Shown: positions 1 through 8,224, counted from the stretch's first letter. The stretch: 32,599 nucleotides of DNA from Bradyrhizobium sp. (GCA_004799435.1 SSMV01000028.1:1-32599), one strand, 5' to 3'. Made by a program: numbers and translations. Notes: generated from the letters alone by a model not told the origin.

Positions 1-252
1 CTGCAGGAAAAGATAGTCGACACCGACATTGGGGCGGCTTGAGCGCGAGACCACCGCAACCTTCGAGGTCAGCGGATCGGCGCCGCCCATGCCGTCGATC
101 TGCAACTTATCGGGCGAGCCCATCGCGTCGAGCAGGAAGGCGTCGCGCGTCGCGACATCCTGCGGCAACTCGTCGGCAAGAAAATAGCCGCCCTTCGACG
201 TGCCGCCGCGCATCCACATGCAGCGGGCCGAGATCGGCGCCCGCTCAGACAT
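1..252 (-). CDS. galD: 4-oxalomesaconate tautomerase, PrpF family (partial, N-terminal part)
   Basis: Only the first 84 codons are present; the gene runs off the left edge. The protein begins [20 protein letters not shown], and the MRGGTSKG-type opening is characteristic of the PrpF/GalD family, whose members are isomerases acting on unsaturated tricarboxylates. In gallate and protocatechuate 4,5-cleavage GalD interconverts the keto and enol forms of 4-oxalomesaconate. The start at 252 overlaps the end of the upstream aldolase gene by 8 bases, which points to translational coupling in an operon galB-ligK-galD. Placement next to a CHA aldolase and a GalB-like hydratase makes GalD more likely than PrpF or AcnD-accessory roles. 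The C-terminal half cannot be checked here. Confidence 0.85.
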   Translation of the reverse strand, partial: MSERAPISARCMWMRGGTSKGGYFLADELPQDVATRDAFLLDAMGSPDKLQIDGMGGADPLTSKVAVVSRSSRPNVGVDYLFLQ

Positions 253-916
253 ATTTGAGACCTTTTTCGGCGAGGCGCCCGCGCATCTTATACATGTCGA
301 GGCCGAGCTCGCCGGCCTGGAAGCGCTTGCGCTTGTCTTCCTCATTGGCGACGCGGGCGCGCGCGGCTTTCAGCGCCTGCGCCGCCTCGGCGCGTTTGAC
401 AACGCAGACGCCGTCATCGTCGGCGACGATCACATCGCCCGCTTCGATGTAGGCGCCGGCGCAGACCACCGGGACATTGACCGAACCCAGCGTCTCCTTG
501 ACCGCGCCTTGCGCGGAGACACATTTCGACCACACCGGAAATCCCATTTCGGTCAGATCGCGCACGTCGCGCACGCCGGCGTCGATGATGAGGCCGATGC
601 AACCGCGCGCCTTGGCCGATGTCGCCAAGAGATCGCCGAAATAGCCGGCGTCCGAGGGTGACGTCGGCGCGACGACCATCACGTCGCCGGGCTTGAGCTG
701 TTCGATCGCGACATGGATCATCCAATTGTCGCAGGGCGCGACCGAGATCGTGACCGCCGAACCGGCGATCCGCGCGCCGGCGTAAATCGGCCGCATATAG
801 GGAGCGAGCAAGCCGGTGCGGCCCTGAGCCTCGTGAACGGTCGCGACCCCGCATTCCGCAAGGCCGGCGACGACGTCCGGCTCGGCGCGCGCGATGGACT
901 GAACGACGACGTTCAT
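245..916 (-). CDS. ligK: 4-carboxy-4-hydroxy-2-oxoadipate (CHA) aldolase, RraA-like fold
   Basis: This 223-residue protein belongs to the RraA/HMG aldolase superfamily. It would cleave 4-carboxy-4-hydroxy-2-oxoadipate to pyruvate and oxaloacetate, the last step of protocatechuate 4,5-cleavage. The class II aldolase signature R-D-x2-D is visible at about residues 116-120, in [10 protein letters not shown], downstream of a Gly-rich stretch near residues 91-107. RraA RNase E inhibitors share the fold, but the neighbours (oxalomesaconate hydratase and tautomerase, LigC) favour the aldolase. I chose the ATG at 916, which shares one base with the galB stop (TGATG arrangement). A GTG one codon upstream is also possible. 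The stop overlaps the galD start by 8 bases. Confidence 0.88.
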   Translation of the reverse strand: MNVVVQSIARAEPDVVAGLAECGVATVHEAQGRTGLLAPYMRPIYAGARIAGSAVTISVAPCDNWMIHVAIEQLKPGDVMVVAPTSPSDAGYFGDLLATSAKARGCIGLIIDAGVRDVRDLTEMGFPVWSKCVSAQGAVKETLGSVNVPVVCAGAYIEAGDVIVADDDGVCVVKRAEAAQALKAARARVANEEDKRKRFQAGELGLDMYKMRGRLAEKGLKYV

Positions 917-1647
917 CACAATTCATCCACGGTGCGTGGGAACATCGACTGGAAGCCTTCGGCGTATTTGGCGTTGCGCCCGCCCGACTGGCCGCCGGAA
1001 TTGCGTTTGAAGTGATTGGCGCGATTCTCGGCGAGATTTGTGTAGAAGGTCCACAAATGCTCCTGCCCGACCATGCATTGGATGGCGGCGAGCTTCTTAT
1101 CCCAGACCTCTGTGATGTCGAGAAACACGTCGGGCTTCCAGTTCATCTGCTCGGTCTGATGCGGCTCGAACAGATAGAGCTGCGGCGCGCCCAGCACCTT
1201 CTCGTGCGGATTATGGCCCCAGGCCTGAGCGATCATCCGACATTCGAGCGCGACCCTGGTCGCGAACATGTGATCGGTGTTGTAAGGGTCCCAGAGCGAA
1301 TGGCTCATCATGAAAGTCGGCATCACCTTGCGGATGACGTCGACCAGACGAAACTTGGCGTCCTTGTCCATTTCCAGCGGATAGTCGCCGAGGTCGAAGA
1401 ACTGGATGTCATGAACATCGAGCGCCTTGGCGGCGTTCTCCGCCTCGACGCGGCGCGCCGTCTTCACTTTTTCCAGCGTAACGCCCGGCTCCCGCCAGAT
1501 TTTGGCGCTTTCGCCGCGCTCGCCATAGGAGAGGCAGACGACCGTCACCTCATAGCCCTTGGCCTGATGCAGGGCGATCGCCCCGCCGGCGCGCCAGACA
1601 AAATCGGCGGCATGCGCGCTGATCACCAGGGCCGTCTTGTCGCTCAT
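916..1647 (-). CDS. galB: 4-oxalomesaconate hydratase, PIG-L (LmbE-like) family
   Basis: This 243-residue protein begins [20 protein letters not shown]. The AHxxD-type zinc-binding motif at the N-terminus is that of PIG-L/LmbE deacetylase-like enzymes (here AHAADFVWR). A second metal-site region follows around [11 protein letters not shown]. In Pseudomonas putida the gallate-pathway hydratase GalB belongs to this family and is unrelated to the amidohydrolase-type LigJ. It hydrates 4-oxalomesaconate to CHA, the substrate of the next gene. The start at 1647 is preceded by a clear GGGAGGAA ribosome-binding site about 8 bases away, so the longer reading frame to 1698 is rejected. It is the first gene of the leftward operon and is divergent from the LysR gene. 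Family assignment is firm; the exact substrate is inferred from context. Confidence 0.82.
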   Translation of the reverse strand: MSDKTALVISAHAADFVWRAGGAIALHQAKGYEVTVVCLSYGERGESAKIWREPGVTLEKVKTARRVEAENAAKALDVHDIQFFDLGDYPLEMDKDAKFRLVDVIRKVMPTFMMSHSLWDPYNTDHMFATRVALECRMIAQAWGHNPHEKVLGAPQLYLFEPHQTEQMNWKPDVFLDITEVWDKKLAAIQCMVGQEHLWTFYTNLAENRANHFKRNSGGQSGGRNAKYAEGFQSMFPRTVDEL

Positions 1648-1761
1648 CGCGCATTCCTCCCTGCGCCCGAGGCGCGACGCATTGTTGAGGCGGATCATTC
1701 GCCGCCGTGCTGGACGAGGCCAGTTCGAATTCGGCCAATCTCATAAGTTTTTGCTATAAGA

Positions 1762-1775
1762 TTCGGATTCCCGAA
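1762..1775. promoter_or_regulatory. Candidate LysR-type operator in the galB/LysR divergent promoter region
   Basis: A perfect 5-base inverted repeat, TTCGG-ATTC-CCGAA, fits the T-N11-A core expected of LysR-type regulator sites. It lies in the 144-base divergent gap, 16 bases before the LysR start codon, where binding could autoregulate the regulator and affect galB. Another dyad-rich stretch (TTCGAATTCGG) lies near 1725-1735. Assignment is by pattern and position only. Confidence 0.35.
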
Positions 1776-1791
1776 CTCGCTTCGCCCCGCC

Positions 1792-3042
1792 ATGTGGACT
1801 GAAATTCCCAATTTGCGTCATTTGCGCGCCTTTGTCGCCGCCGTCGAACATGGCGGCGCGACGCGCGCGGCGGAGCGCGTCCATCTCTCCCAGCCGGCGG
1901 TCACCCAGGCGCTGGCCAAGCTGGAAGTGCGGCTGGGCACCAAGCTCTTCGCGGTCGGCGCCGACGGGATGCAGCCCACCGCGCTCGGACGCGTGTTCCA
2001 TGAGCGGGTGGCGCGCGCTCTCGCGCTGCTGGAGGGCGGCGCGCGCGAGGCGCTGCGCGGCGAATCGCGCGCGCCGAATGGCGGTTTCGCGCATTTCGAA
2101 CGCCTGCTGACCGTGGCGCAACTGCGCGCGCTGGCGGCGATGCAATTCAATCGCAACTTCAGCCTCGCCGCGCGCGAACTGCAGCTATCGCAGCCCTCGA
2201 TCCATCGCGCTGCGCGCGACCTCGAGCGCCTCATGGGCGCAACTCTATTTATCGCAACGCGCCAAGGGGTCGAACTGACGCCGGCTGCCGCCGTCTTCGC
2301 CCGTCAGGCGGCGCTGGCCCACGCCGAGCTGCTGCAGGGCTTCGCCGAAGTGTCCGAGCAGCTCGACGCGGACCCCGGCCAGCTTGTCATTGGCTCGATG
2401 CCTTTCGCCCGCACCACGCTGCTGCCAAGCGCGCTCAATGCTTTGTCGCGCGTGAGGCCGCGGGCGCGGGTGAAAGTCATTTCGGCGCCCTATGACGGGT
2501 TGCTCAGCCGGTTGCGCCATGGCGTGATCGATTTCCTGATCGGCGCGCTGCGCGATCCGCCGCCGATCGACGACATCGTCCAGGAGCCGCTGTTCGACGA
2601 TCCGTTGTCGATCGTCGTTCGTCGCGGCCATCCGCTGACGCTGCGCAATTCGGTCAGCCGCGAAGGCCTGATCGACTATCCGTGGGTCGTGCCGGCCGAG
2701 GAAACGCCGACCCGCGCCGTCTTCCATAAGCTGTTCTCGCCAGACGACGTAGCGCGCATGCCGGGCGGCGTGTTCGAGACCAGTTCGCTGGTGCTGCTGC
2801 GCGGGTTGCTGACCGGTAGCGACCGGCTGGCGCTGCTGTCGGCCCGGCAGGCGCAATATGAACTCGATCAAGGCCTCCTGGCGCTCGCCCCGTTCCGCGT
2901 GCCGATCGGGGCGCGTCGCATCGGCCTGACCTTCCGTCGCGGCTGGCGGCCGACGCCGACCCAGGCGCTGCTGCTCGACTTTCTCCGCCGCGCGCAGCCG
3001 GATGCCGCGCCCGCCGCCATCGACTATAGGGAAATTGAATGA
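1792..3042 (+). CDS. LysR-family regulator with two N-terminal helix-turn-helix domains
   Basis: At 416 residues this is about 110 longer than a standard LysR protein. The extra length is a second winged HTH: HTH-1 spans about residues 7-66 (NLRHLRAFVAAVEHGG, then LSQPAVTQALAKLE) and HTH-2 about 107-166 (TVAQLRALAAMQFN, then LSQPSIHRAARDLE). Both carry the LysR recognition pattern (LSQP followed by LE). The effector-binding periplasmic-binding-protein-like domain follows from about residue 196 (GQLVIGSMPFARTTLLPSAL) to the end. It is divergent from galB and upstream of the DUF1932-ligC-P450 unit, so it probably controls both in response to a pathway intermediate. The likely effector is unknown. 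No strong Shine-Dalgarno precedes the ATG at 1792, but the protein aligns with the family from its first residues. Confidence 0.9.
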   Translation: MWTEIPNLRHLRAFVAAVEHGGATRAAERVHLSQPAVTQALAKLEVRLGTKLFAVGADGMQPTALGRVFHERVARALALLEGGAREALRGESRAPNGGFAHFERLLTVAQLRALAAMQFNRNFSLAARELQLSQPSIHRAARDLERLMGATLFIATRQGVELTPAAAVFARQAALAHAELLQGFAEVSEQLDADPGQLVIGSMPFARTTLLPSALNALSRVRPRARVKVISAPYDGLLSRLRHGVIDFLIGALRDPPPIDDIVQEPLFDDPLSIVVRRGHPLTLRNSVSREGLIDYPWVVPAEETPTRAVFHKLFSPDDVARMPGGVFETSSLVLLRGLLTGSDRLALLSARQAQYELDQGLLALAPFRVPIGARRIGLTFRRGWRPTPTQALLLDFLRRAQPDAAPAAIDYREIE

Positions 3043-3112
3043 CCGGCGACGCCCTTCCGCTTCGCTGGTTCGGGCGGCCCGCCATTATGAAATTGGCCAA
3101 GGCGGAGGAAAT

Positions 3113-4042
3113 ATGGCCGCGCGGCCAACCAATAGCGACGCGATCGCCTTTCTTGGCTTCGGCGAAGCGGCTGAGGCCTTTCTCAAGGGCTGGCGGACCG
3201 ATCCGCAATTCACAACGCGCGTCGTCACCTATGACCTCAAAACCGATTCTCCCGATGCAGGCGTCGGCGCCGCCAAGCGCGCCGACTATTCGCGCGCGAA
3301 AGTCGCCGATGGCCTGAGCGCACCCGCGGCGCTGCGCGAAGCGGGATTGATCTTTTCCGTCGTCACCGCGGATCAGGCTGAAGCGGCGGCGCTCGCCGCC
3401 CTGCCCGGCCTCGCTAAAGGCGCATTGTTTTTCGACTGCAATTCCTGCGCGCCGCAGACCAAGATGCGCATCGCCGAGCGGGTCGAAGCGGCGGGCGGGC
3501 GCTATGTCGACGTCGCAGTCATGTCGCCGGTCGCCCCAAAGCTCCATCGCACGCCTTTGCTGATCAGCGGCCCGCATGCGCAGGCCGGCGCGGCGGCGCT
3601 GAACGGGCTCGGCATGGCCGCGGTCGTGCACGAAGGGCCGGTCGGCTCTTCCTCCGCGATCAAGATGATCCGCTCGGTGATGATCAAGGGTCTCGAGGCG
3701 CTGGTCGGCGAATGCGTGCTCGCCGGCCGCAAGGCGGGCGTCGACGACGTCGTGCTGGCGTCGCTCGACGAGACTTTTCCGGGCTTCGACTGGAAGCGGC
3801 GTTCCGCCTACATGATGGAGCGGATGATGACGCATGGGTTGCGCCGCGCCGCCGAAATGCGCGAAGTCGCGCTGACCGTCGATCTGCTCGGGCTCGAGGG
3901 CGCGATGTCGCATGCGGCTGTGGGCTGGCAGCAGCGGATCGGCGAACTGGCCCTGCGCGCCGCCGACGGCGATCCGGCGAATTATCGCGACCTTGCCGAC
4001 CGCCTCCTCGCCCGCCTCGACGCTCATGGAGAGCCGAAATGA
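3113..4042 (+). CDS. NAD(P)-binding dehydrogenase-like protein with C-terminal DUF1932
   Basis: This 309-residue protein resembles the 6-phosphogluconate/3-hydroxyisobutyrate dehydrogenase superfamily. An N-terminal Rossmann motif (IAFLGFGEAAEAF, residues about 11-23) precedes a helical DUF1932 C-terminal domain starting near residue 190 (GSSSAIKMIRSVMIKGLEAL). The ATG at 3113 follows a strong GGCGGAGGAAAT ribosome-binding site. Longer frames starting inside the LysR gene are rejected. The stop overlaps the ligC start by four bases (ATGA), so the two are probably co-translated. Such proteins recur beside aromatic meta-cleavage genes, but I know of no settled reaction. A role in reducing or oxidising a hydroxy-acid or semialdehyde intermediate is inference. 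Confidence 0.85.
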   Translation: MAARPTNSDAIAFLGFGEAAEAFLKGWRTDPQFTTRVVTYDLKTDSPDAGVGAAKRADYSRAKVADGLSAPAALREAGLIFSVVTADQAEAAALAALPGLAKGALFFDCNSCAPQTKMRIAERVEAAGGRYVDVAVMSPVAPKLHRTPLLISGPHAQAGAAALNGLGMAAVVHEGPVGSSSAIKMIRSVMIKGLEALVGECVLAGRKAGVDDVVLASLDETFPGFDWKRRSAYMMERMMTHGLRRAAEMREVALTVDLLGLEGAMSHAAVGWQQRIGELALRAADGDPANYRDLADRLLARLDAHGEPK

Positions 4043-4986
4043 AAATCTGCGTCGCTGGCGCGGCCGGCGCGTTTGGCCTCAAGCATCTCGACGCGCTCGC
4101 CGCCATCCGAGGCGTCGAGGTCATCAGCGTGGTCGGCGGCAAATCCGCCGATATCGAGGCCCTGGCCGCCAAGCGCGCCATTCCGCATGCCGACGCGATT
4201 CTGGCCCAGGCGCTGGCGCGCCCCGAGATCGAGGCAGTGATCCTGTCGACGCCAACCCAGTTGCACGCCGAGCAGGCGATCGCCTGCATGAAGGCGGGCA
4301 AGCATGTTCTGATCGAGATCCCGATGGCCGACAATCTCGCCGACAGCGAAGCGATTGTGCGCGTCCAGCGCGAGACCGGCCTCATCGCGATGGCCGGCCA
4401 TGTCCGCCGCTTCAATCCCAGCCATCAATGGATTCACAATCGTATCGTCGCCGGCGAACTGACGATCCAGCAGATGGACGTGCAGACTTACTTCTTCCGC
4501 CGCTCCAATCTCAATGCGCTGGGCAAGCCGCGTAGCTGGACCGACCATCTGCTGTGGCATCACGCCTGCCACACCGTCGATCTCTTCCAGTATCAAACCG
4601 GCGAGACAGCCGCCGAGGTCTATGGCCTTCAGGGACCGAAGCATCCAACGCTCGGCATCGCGATGGATATGTCGATCGGCATGAAATCGCCCTCCGGCGC
4701 GATCTGCACGCTGTCGCTGTCCTTCAACAACAAGGGGCCGCTCGGCACGTTCTTTCGCTATATCTGCGACAACGGCACCTATATCGCGCGCTATGACGAC
4801 CTTTACGACGGCGATGACAAGAAGATCGATCTTAGCGGCGTCGCGGTCTCGAATAATGGCATCGAACTGATCGACCGCGAATTTGTCGCCGCCATTCGCG
4901 AGAAGCGCGAGCCTAACGGTTCCGTCGGCCAATGTTTGGGCGCCATGCGCACGCTCGATCGAATCGAGAAGTCGTTTCGTAGCTAA
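4039..4986 (+). CDS. ligC: 4-carboxy-2-hydroxymuconate-6-semialdehyde dehydrogenase (Gfo/Idh/MocA fold)
   Basis: The 315-residue protein has a Gly-rich nucleotide-binding start (CVAGAAGAFGLKHLDAL, residues 4-20). In place of the usual Gfo/Idh EKP motif it has EIP (residues 93-95), as I recall for Sphingobium SYK-6 LigC. Stretches such as NPSHQWIHNRIVAGEL, RSWTDHLLWHHACHTVDLF and GPLGTFFRYICDNGTYIARY are strongly LigC-like. LigC oxidises the cyclic hemiacetal of the protocatechuate ring-cleavage product to 2-pyrone-4,6-dicarboxylate using NADP+. The next steps need LigI, absent here, then the GalD/GalB/LigK genes of the divergent operon. It is coupled to the DUF1932 gene upstream, and 66 bases separate it from the P450. 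Confidence 0.92.
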   Translation: MKICVAGAAGAFGLKHLDALAAIRGVEVISVVGGKSADIEALAAKRAIPHADAILAQALARPEIEAVILSTPTQLHAEQAIACMKAGKHVLIEIPMADNLADSEAIVRVQRETGLIAMAGHVRRFNPSHQWIHNRIVAGELTIQQMDVQTYFFRRSNLNALGKPRSWTDHLLWHHACHTVDLFQYQTGETAAEVYGLQGPKHPTLGIAMDMSIGMKSPSGAICTLSLSFNNKGPLGTFFRYICDNGTYIARYDDLYDGDDKKIDLSGVAVSNNGIELIDREFVAAIREKREPNGSVGQCLGAMRTLDRIEKSFRS

Positions 4987-5052
4987 AAATCACGCGGCCG
5001 GCAGGCGTCGCTTAGGCGACGCCGAAGCCAGGGCGCGGCCAGGGAGGTCCCG

Positions 5053-6216
5053 ATGTTCCGCTTCGATCCGTTTTCTTCCGAAATCGACGCCGACCCCTTT
5101 CCCGCCTATCGCCGGCTGCGCGAGGAATTTCCCTGCTTCTGGAGCGAGGAGGCGCAGATGTGGATCCTTTCGCGCTTCACCGACATCGTCAACGCGCTCA
5201 ACGACTGGAGCGTCTATTCCTCAGCCAAGGGCAATATGATGACGGAATTGCCCAATCGCGCCGGCGCGACGCTCGGCACCACCGACCCGCCCCGTCACGA
5301 CCGCCTGCGGGCGCTCATCCAATACGCCTTCATGAAGCGCAATCTCGAATCGCTGAGCGGCCAAATCCGCGAGATCGCCCGCCAGGCCGCGCTCGCCATT
5401 CGCGATCGCAAACGCTTCGATTTCATCGAGGACTTCAGTTCGAAATTCACCGTCCGCGTGCTGTTCGCCGCGCTTGGCCTGCCGATTGGCGACGAGGCGG
5501 TGGTGCGGCAAAAGGCAGTGTTGATGGTGCAATCGGACCCAGTCACGCGCAACAAAGGGCCAGAGCACATCGCCGCCTATGAATGGATGCAGGCCTATGC
5601 GGCCAAGGTCATCGCCGAACGGCGCGCCAAGCCGCAAAACGATCTGATCTCGCATTTTTCCCAGTCCGAGATCGACGGCGACAAGCTCGACGAACGGGAA
5701 GTGCTGCTGACGACGACGACGCTGATCATGGCGGGCGTCGAGTCGCTCGGCGGCTTCATGTCAATGTTCGGCTATAATCTCGCGAGCTTCCCCGAGGCGC
5801 GGCGCGCGGTGGTCGCCAACCCAGAGCTGATCGCCGACGCGATCGAGGAATCTTTGCGCTTCAACACCTCGGCGCAGCGATTTCGCCGTTGCCTGACGCG
5901 CGACATCGAGCTGCATGGCCAGTCGCTAAAGGCCGGCCAGTTCGTCTGCCTCGCCTATGGCTCGGGCAATCGCGACGACCGCCAATATCCAAGCCCCGAT
6001 GTCTATGACGTCGCGCGCAAGCCGCGCGGGCACTTAGGCTTTGGCGGCTCGGTGCACGCCTGCCTTGGCGCGAGCATCGCGCGCCTGTCGATCAAAGTCG
6101 CGATGGAGGAGTTCAACGCCGTGTTCCCCGACTATCGCCGGGTCGAGGACAATCCGCCCTGGATGCCCTCGTCGACCTTCCGTAGCCCGATGCGGCTCTT
6201 GCTCGAAGCCGCCTGA
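5053..6216 (+). CDS. Cytochrome P450 in the aromatic-catabolism unit
   Basis: This 387-residue soluble bacterial P450 has no membrane anchor. It has the ExxR pair at E266/R269 and a heme-ligand loop HLGFGGSVHACLG with the cysteine thiolate at Cys337. The I-helix reads MAGVESLGG (residues 226-234). The usual acid is present as Glu230, but the following Thr of AGxET/AGxDT is Ser. The canonical FGxGxHxC loop has Ser where the second Gly normally sits. A good Shine-Dalgarno (GGGAGGT) precedes the ATG. No ferredoxin or reductase gene is adjacent, so electrons must come from elsewhere. The location suggests oxidation or O-demethylation of an aromatic acid feeding protocatechuate or gallate, but the substrate cannot be read from sequence. 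Confidence 0.9.
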   Translation: MFRFDPFSSEIDADPFPAYRRLREEFPCFWSEEAQMWILSRFTDIVNALNDWSVYSSAKGNMMTELPNRAGATLGTTDPPRHDRLRALIQYAFMKRNLESLSGQIREIARQAALAIRDRKRFDFIEDFSSKFTVRVLFAALGLPIGDEAVVRQKAVLMVQSDPVTRNKGPEHIAAYEWMQAYAAKVIAERRAKPQNDLISHFSQSEIDGDKLDEREVLLTTTTLIMAGVESLGGFMSMFGYNLASFPEARRAVVANPELIADAIEESLRFNTSAQRFRRCLTRDIELHGQSLKAGQFVCLAYGSGNRDDRQYPSPDVYDVARKPRGHLGFGGSVHACLGASIARLSIKVAMEEFNAVFPDYRRVEDNPPWMPSSTFRSPMRLLLEAA

Positions 6217-6230
6217 GCCCTGAGTCGGGA

Positions 6231-6506
6231 CTAGTGGCGATATTGCTGGATGCGGGTGGTGCGCAGGCCGGCGAGGCCATGCTGGTCGATGGAAGCCTGC
6301 CAGGACAGGAACTCATCGACGGTGAGCGTATAGCGGGAGCAGGCTTCTTCGAGCGAAATCAGGCCGCCGCGAACCGCGGCGACGACCTCGGCCTTGCGAC
6401 GGATAACCCAGCGCTTGGTCGAAGGCGGCGGCAGATCGGCGATCGTCAGCGGACTCCCGTCCGGACCGATGACGTATTTCACTCTCGGTCGAAGCGCATC
6501 ACTCAT
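6231..6506 (-). CDS. sciP: SciP-family CtrA inhibitor (DUF1153)
   Basis: The 91-residue protein is near full-length and closely resembles Caulobacter SciP: RPRVKYVIGPDGSPLTIADL, then KRWVIRRKAEVVAAVRGGL, LSWQ and GLAGLRTTRIQQY. It folds as a helix-turn-helix domain. In Caulobacter SciP binds CtrA at promoters and blocks recruitment of RNA polymerase, closing the CtrA activation window in G1 cells. The gene converges on the P450 gene with a 14-base gap. A CtrA-like site lies about 55 bases upstream of its start, consistent with the feedback loop known in Caulobacter, where CtrA activates sciP. The family call is very strong; the regulatory wiring in this organism is inferred. Confidence 0.95.
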   Translation of the reverse strand: MSDALRPRVKYVIGPDGSPLTIADLPPPSTKRWVIRRKAEVVAAVRGGLISLEEACSRYTLTVDEFLSWQASIDQHGLAGLRTTRIQQYRH

Positions 6507-6560
6507 GTCACTCTCACACTCGAACGCACGTCTTCACAGACGAAACCTAAGCCTCGTCAC

Positions 6561-6575
6561 TTAAGATTTGCCTAA
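6561..6575 (-). promoter_or_regulatory. CtrA-like binding site upstream of sciP
   Basis: Read on the minus strand this is TTAG-N7-TTAA, one base off the CtrA consensus TTAA-N7-TTAA, ending about 55 bases before the sciP ATG. Position and spacing suit a CtrA-activated promoter. The assignment rests on consensus matching only. Confidence 0.5.
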
Positions 6576-6742
6576 GCGCAAACGGATGAAATTCTTTACA
6601 AAACGTTTCATTTCAAAGGGCTTATCGGTCGCCCGGCGGCGGATGCGGCCCTCGCGCTTTTTCCCTGCTCTCGTTGGCCACGGGTGATATAAGTCGGCCA
6701 ACACGGCCCAAGCGGCCTCGGATTCAGACTGACGCAAAGCCC

Positions 6743-7906
6743 ATGTTGGCTCCAGAACTCGCCCAGGACGCCTCGGCGCGCCCGCTCAACAGCCTTGGCC
6801 TCGCCAAAGCGCCGAGCGACACGCGCGTGGTGGCGGCGATGTCGGGCGGCGTTGATTCCAGCGTCGTGGCGGCGCTGCTGGCGCAGGAGGGTTATGACGT
6901 CGTCGGCGTGACGATGCAGCTCTATGACCATGGTGAGGCGACCCATCGCAAAGGCGCCTGCTGCGCCGGACAGGACATTCACGACGCGCGCGACGTCGCG
7001 CAGCGGCTCGGCATCCCCCACTATGTGCTCGACTATGAGAGCCGCTTCCGCGCCAAGATAATCGAACCTTTCGCGCGGGCCTATGTCGCCGGCGAGACGC
7101 CCGTGCCCTGCGTCGCCTGCAACCAGCATATGAAATTCGTCGATCTCTTCGACGCCGCGCGCGATCTGGGAGCCGATCTGCTGGTCACCGGCCATTATGT
7201 CGTCTCGCAAAGCGACGAGTCTGGCGAACAGGCGCTCTATCGGGCCGCCGATCCCGATCGCGACCAGAGCTATTTCCTTTTCGCCACGACCCGCGAGCAA
7301 CTGGCGATGCTGCGCTTCCCGCTCGGCGGCATGCTAAAGCCCGAGGTGCGCGCGCTCGCCCATCAGTTCGGCCTCGCGGTCGCCAATAAGCCGGACAGCC
7401 AGGACATCTGTTTCGTGCCGGCCGGACATTACAGCCAGGTGATCGAGCGGCTGCTGCCGGGCGCGGCGGAAGCCGGCGACATCGTCCATATCGACGGGCG
7501 CAAGCTCGGTCGCCACGCCGGCATCCTTCATTATACGATCGGTCAGCGTCGCGGCCTCGGCGTCGCCGCCGCCGAGCCGCTCTATGTCGTGGCGCTCGAC
7601 GCTCGCAAGGCGCAGGTGATCGTCGGCCCCCGCGAAGCGCTAAGCGCGCCGCATTTGCGGCTGCGCGAGATCAACTGGATCGGCGAGGGCGAATTCGCAA
7701 GCATTCCCGAAAGCGGGCTGGCGATCGCGGCCCGCGTGCGCTCGACCCGTCCGCCCGCCCCGGCGCGATTGTTTCGCAACGGCGAGATCGAGTTTGACGA
7801 GCCGGAGATCGGCGTCTCGCCCGGACAGGCCTGCGTATTCTATGAATCCCCTGATCCGCATGCGCGGGTGCTCGGCGGCGGCTTTATCGCCGCGACCGAG
7901 CGCTAG
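6743..7906 (+). CDS. mnmA: tRNA-specific 2-thiouridylase MnmA
   Basis: The 387-residue enzyme makes s2U34 in the tRNAs for Lys, Glu and Gln, using ATP to adenylate U34 and a persulfide for sulfur. The PP-loop SGGVDSS is at residues 34-40. The two catalytic cysteines are in CVACNQ (Cys123, with Cys126 forming CxxC) and in QDICFVP (Cys223). The family motif GQRRGLG is at nt 7542-7562. I chose the ATG at 6743 rather than 6674, because the upstream extension is Arg/Pro-rich and unlike the family. The first 25 or so residues before the PP-loop region remain poorly conserved. It is divergent from sciP across 236 bases and followed after 27 bases by a DUF1192 gene. Confidence 0.95.
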   Translation: MLAPELAQDASARPLNSLGLAKAPSDTRVVAAMSGGVDSSVVAALLAQEGYDVVGVTMQLYDHGEATHRKGACCAGQDIHDARDVAQRLGIPHYVLDYESRFRAKIIEPFARAYVAGETPVPCVACNQHMKFVDLFDAARDLGADLLVTGHYVVSQSDESGEQALYRAADPDRDQSYFLFATTREQLAMLRFPLGGMLKPEVRALAHQFGLAVANKPDSQDICFVPAGHYSQVIERLLPGAAEAGDIVHIDGRKLGRHAGILHYTIGQRRGLGVAAAEPLYVVALDARKAQVIVGPREALSAPHLRLREINWIGEGEFASIPESGLAIAARVRSTRPPAPARLFRNGEIEFDEPEIGVSPGQACVFYESPDPHARVLGGGFIAATER

Positions 7907-7933
7907 GCGCTCCCGCGCAACCGGGAAGAGACC

Positions 7934-8140
7934 ATGGCCGGGTTCGACGACGACAGCCTCCTCGGCGCCAAACGCCCCAAGCCGGCGCTCCATGAGATCG
8001 GGCAGCTGCTCGACGATCTTTCCGCGCCGGAACTCGCCGAGCGAATCGCGGCGCTGAAAGCGGAAATCGCGCGGCTGGAAAAGGCCATCGTCGAACGCGA
8101 AGCGACCAAAAACGCCGCGGCGGCGTTTTTCAAGAGTTAA
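7934..8140 (+). CDS. DUF1192 small coiled-coil protein
   Basis: A 68-residue protein of the alphaproteobacterial DUF1192 family, whose function is unknown. The N-terminus (FDDDSLLGAKRP) and a central LDDLSAPELAERIAALKAEI stretch are family hallmarks. The second half is a short charged coiled coil (about residues 30-56) ending in an Ala-rich tail. A GGGAAGAG ribosome-binding site lies just before the ATG. It sits 27 bases after mnmA and 367 bases before rcdA. I recall the same general neighbourhood in other Rhizobiales, but this could not be checked. A structural or adaptor role can only be guessed. Confidence 0.85.
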   Translation: MAGFDDDSLLGAKRPKPALHEIGQLLDDLSAPELAERIAALKAEIARLEKAIVEREATKNAAAAFFKS

Positions 8141-8208
8141 AGTCGCCTGTCGCATTTTGGGACAGGATCGACGCGCGCTACGACTTTCGGCGGCGCCCTA
8201 GGCTGCTC

Positions 8209-8224
8209 TTAACGCGGCGTTAAC
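8209..8224 (+). promoter_or_regulatory. Full-consensus CtrA binding site (TTAA-N7-TTAAC)
   Basis: The bases TTAACGCGGCGTTAAC match the CtrA consensus TTAA-N7-TTAAC at every specified position. In CtrA-activated promoters such sites overlap the -35 region. It lies in the 367-base gap after the DUF1192 gene, about 90 bases upstream of a strong terminator, so it could drive a short transcript. It is also about 285 bases upstream of rcdA. Confidence 0.6.

Noticed and set aside
2654-4027. Long open frame of 457 codons on the minus strand
   Set aside because: It is antisense to the LysR and DUF1932 genes, which show family motifs and good ribosome-binding sites. Long antisense frames are expected at this GC content. 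Its sequence is Arg/His/Gly-rich without recognisable domains.
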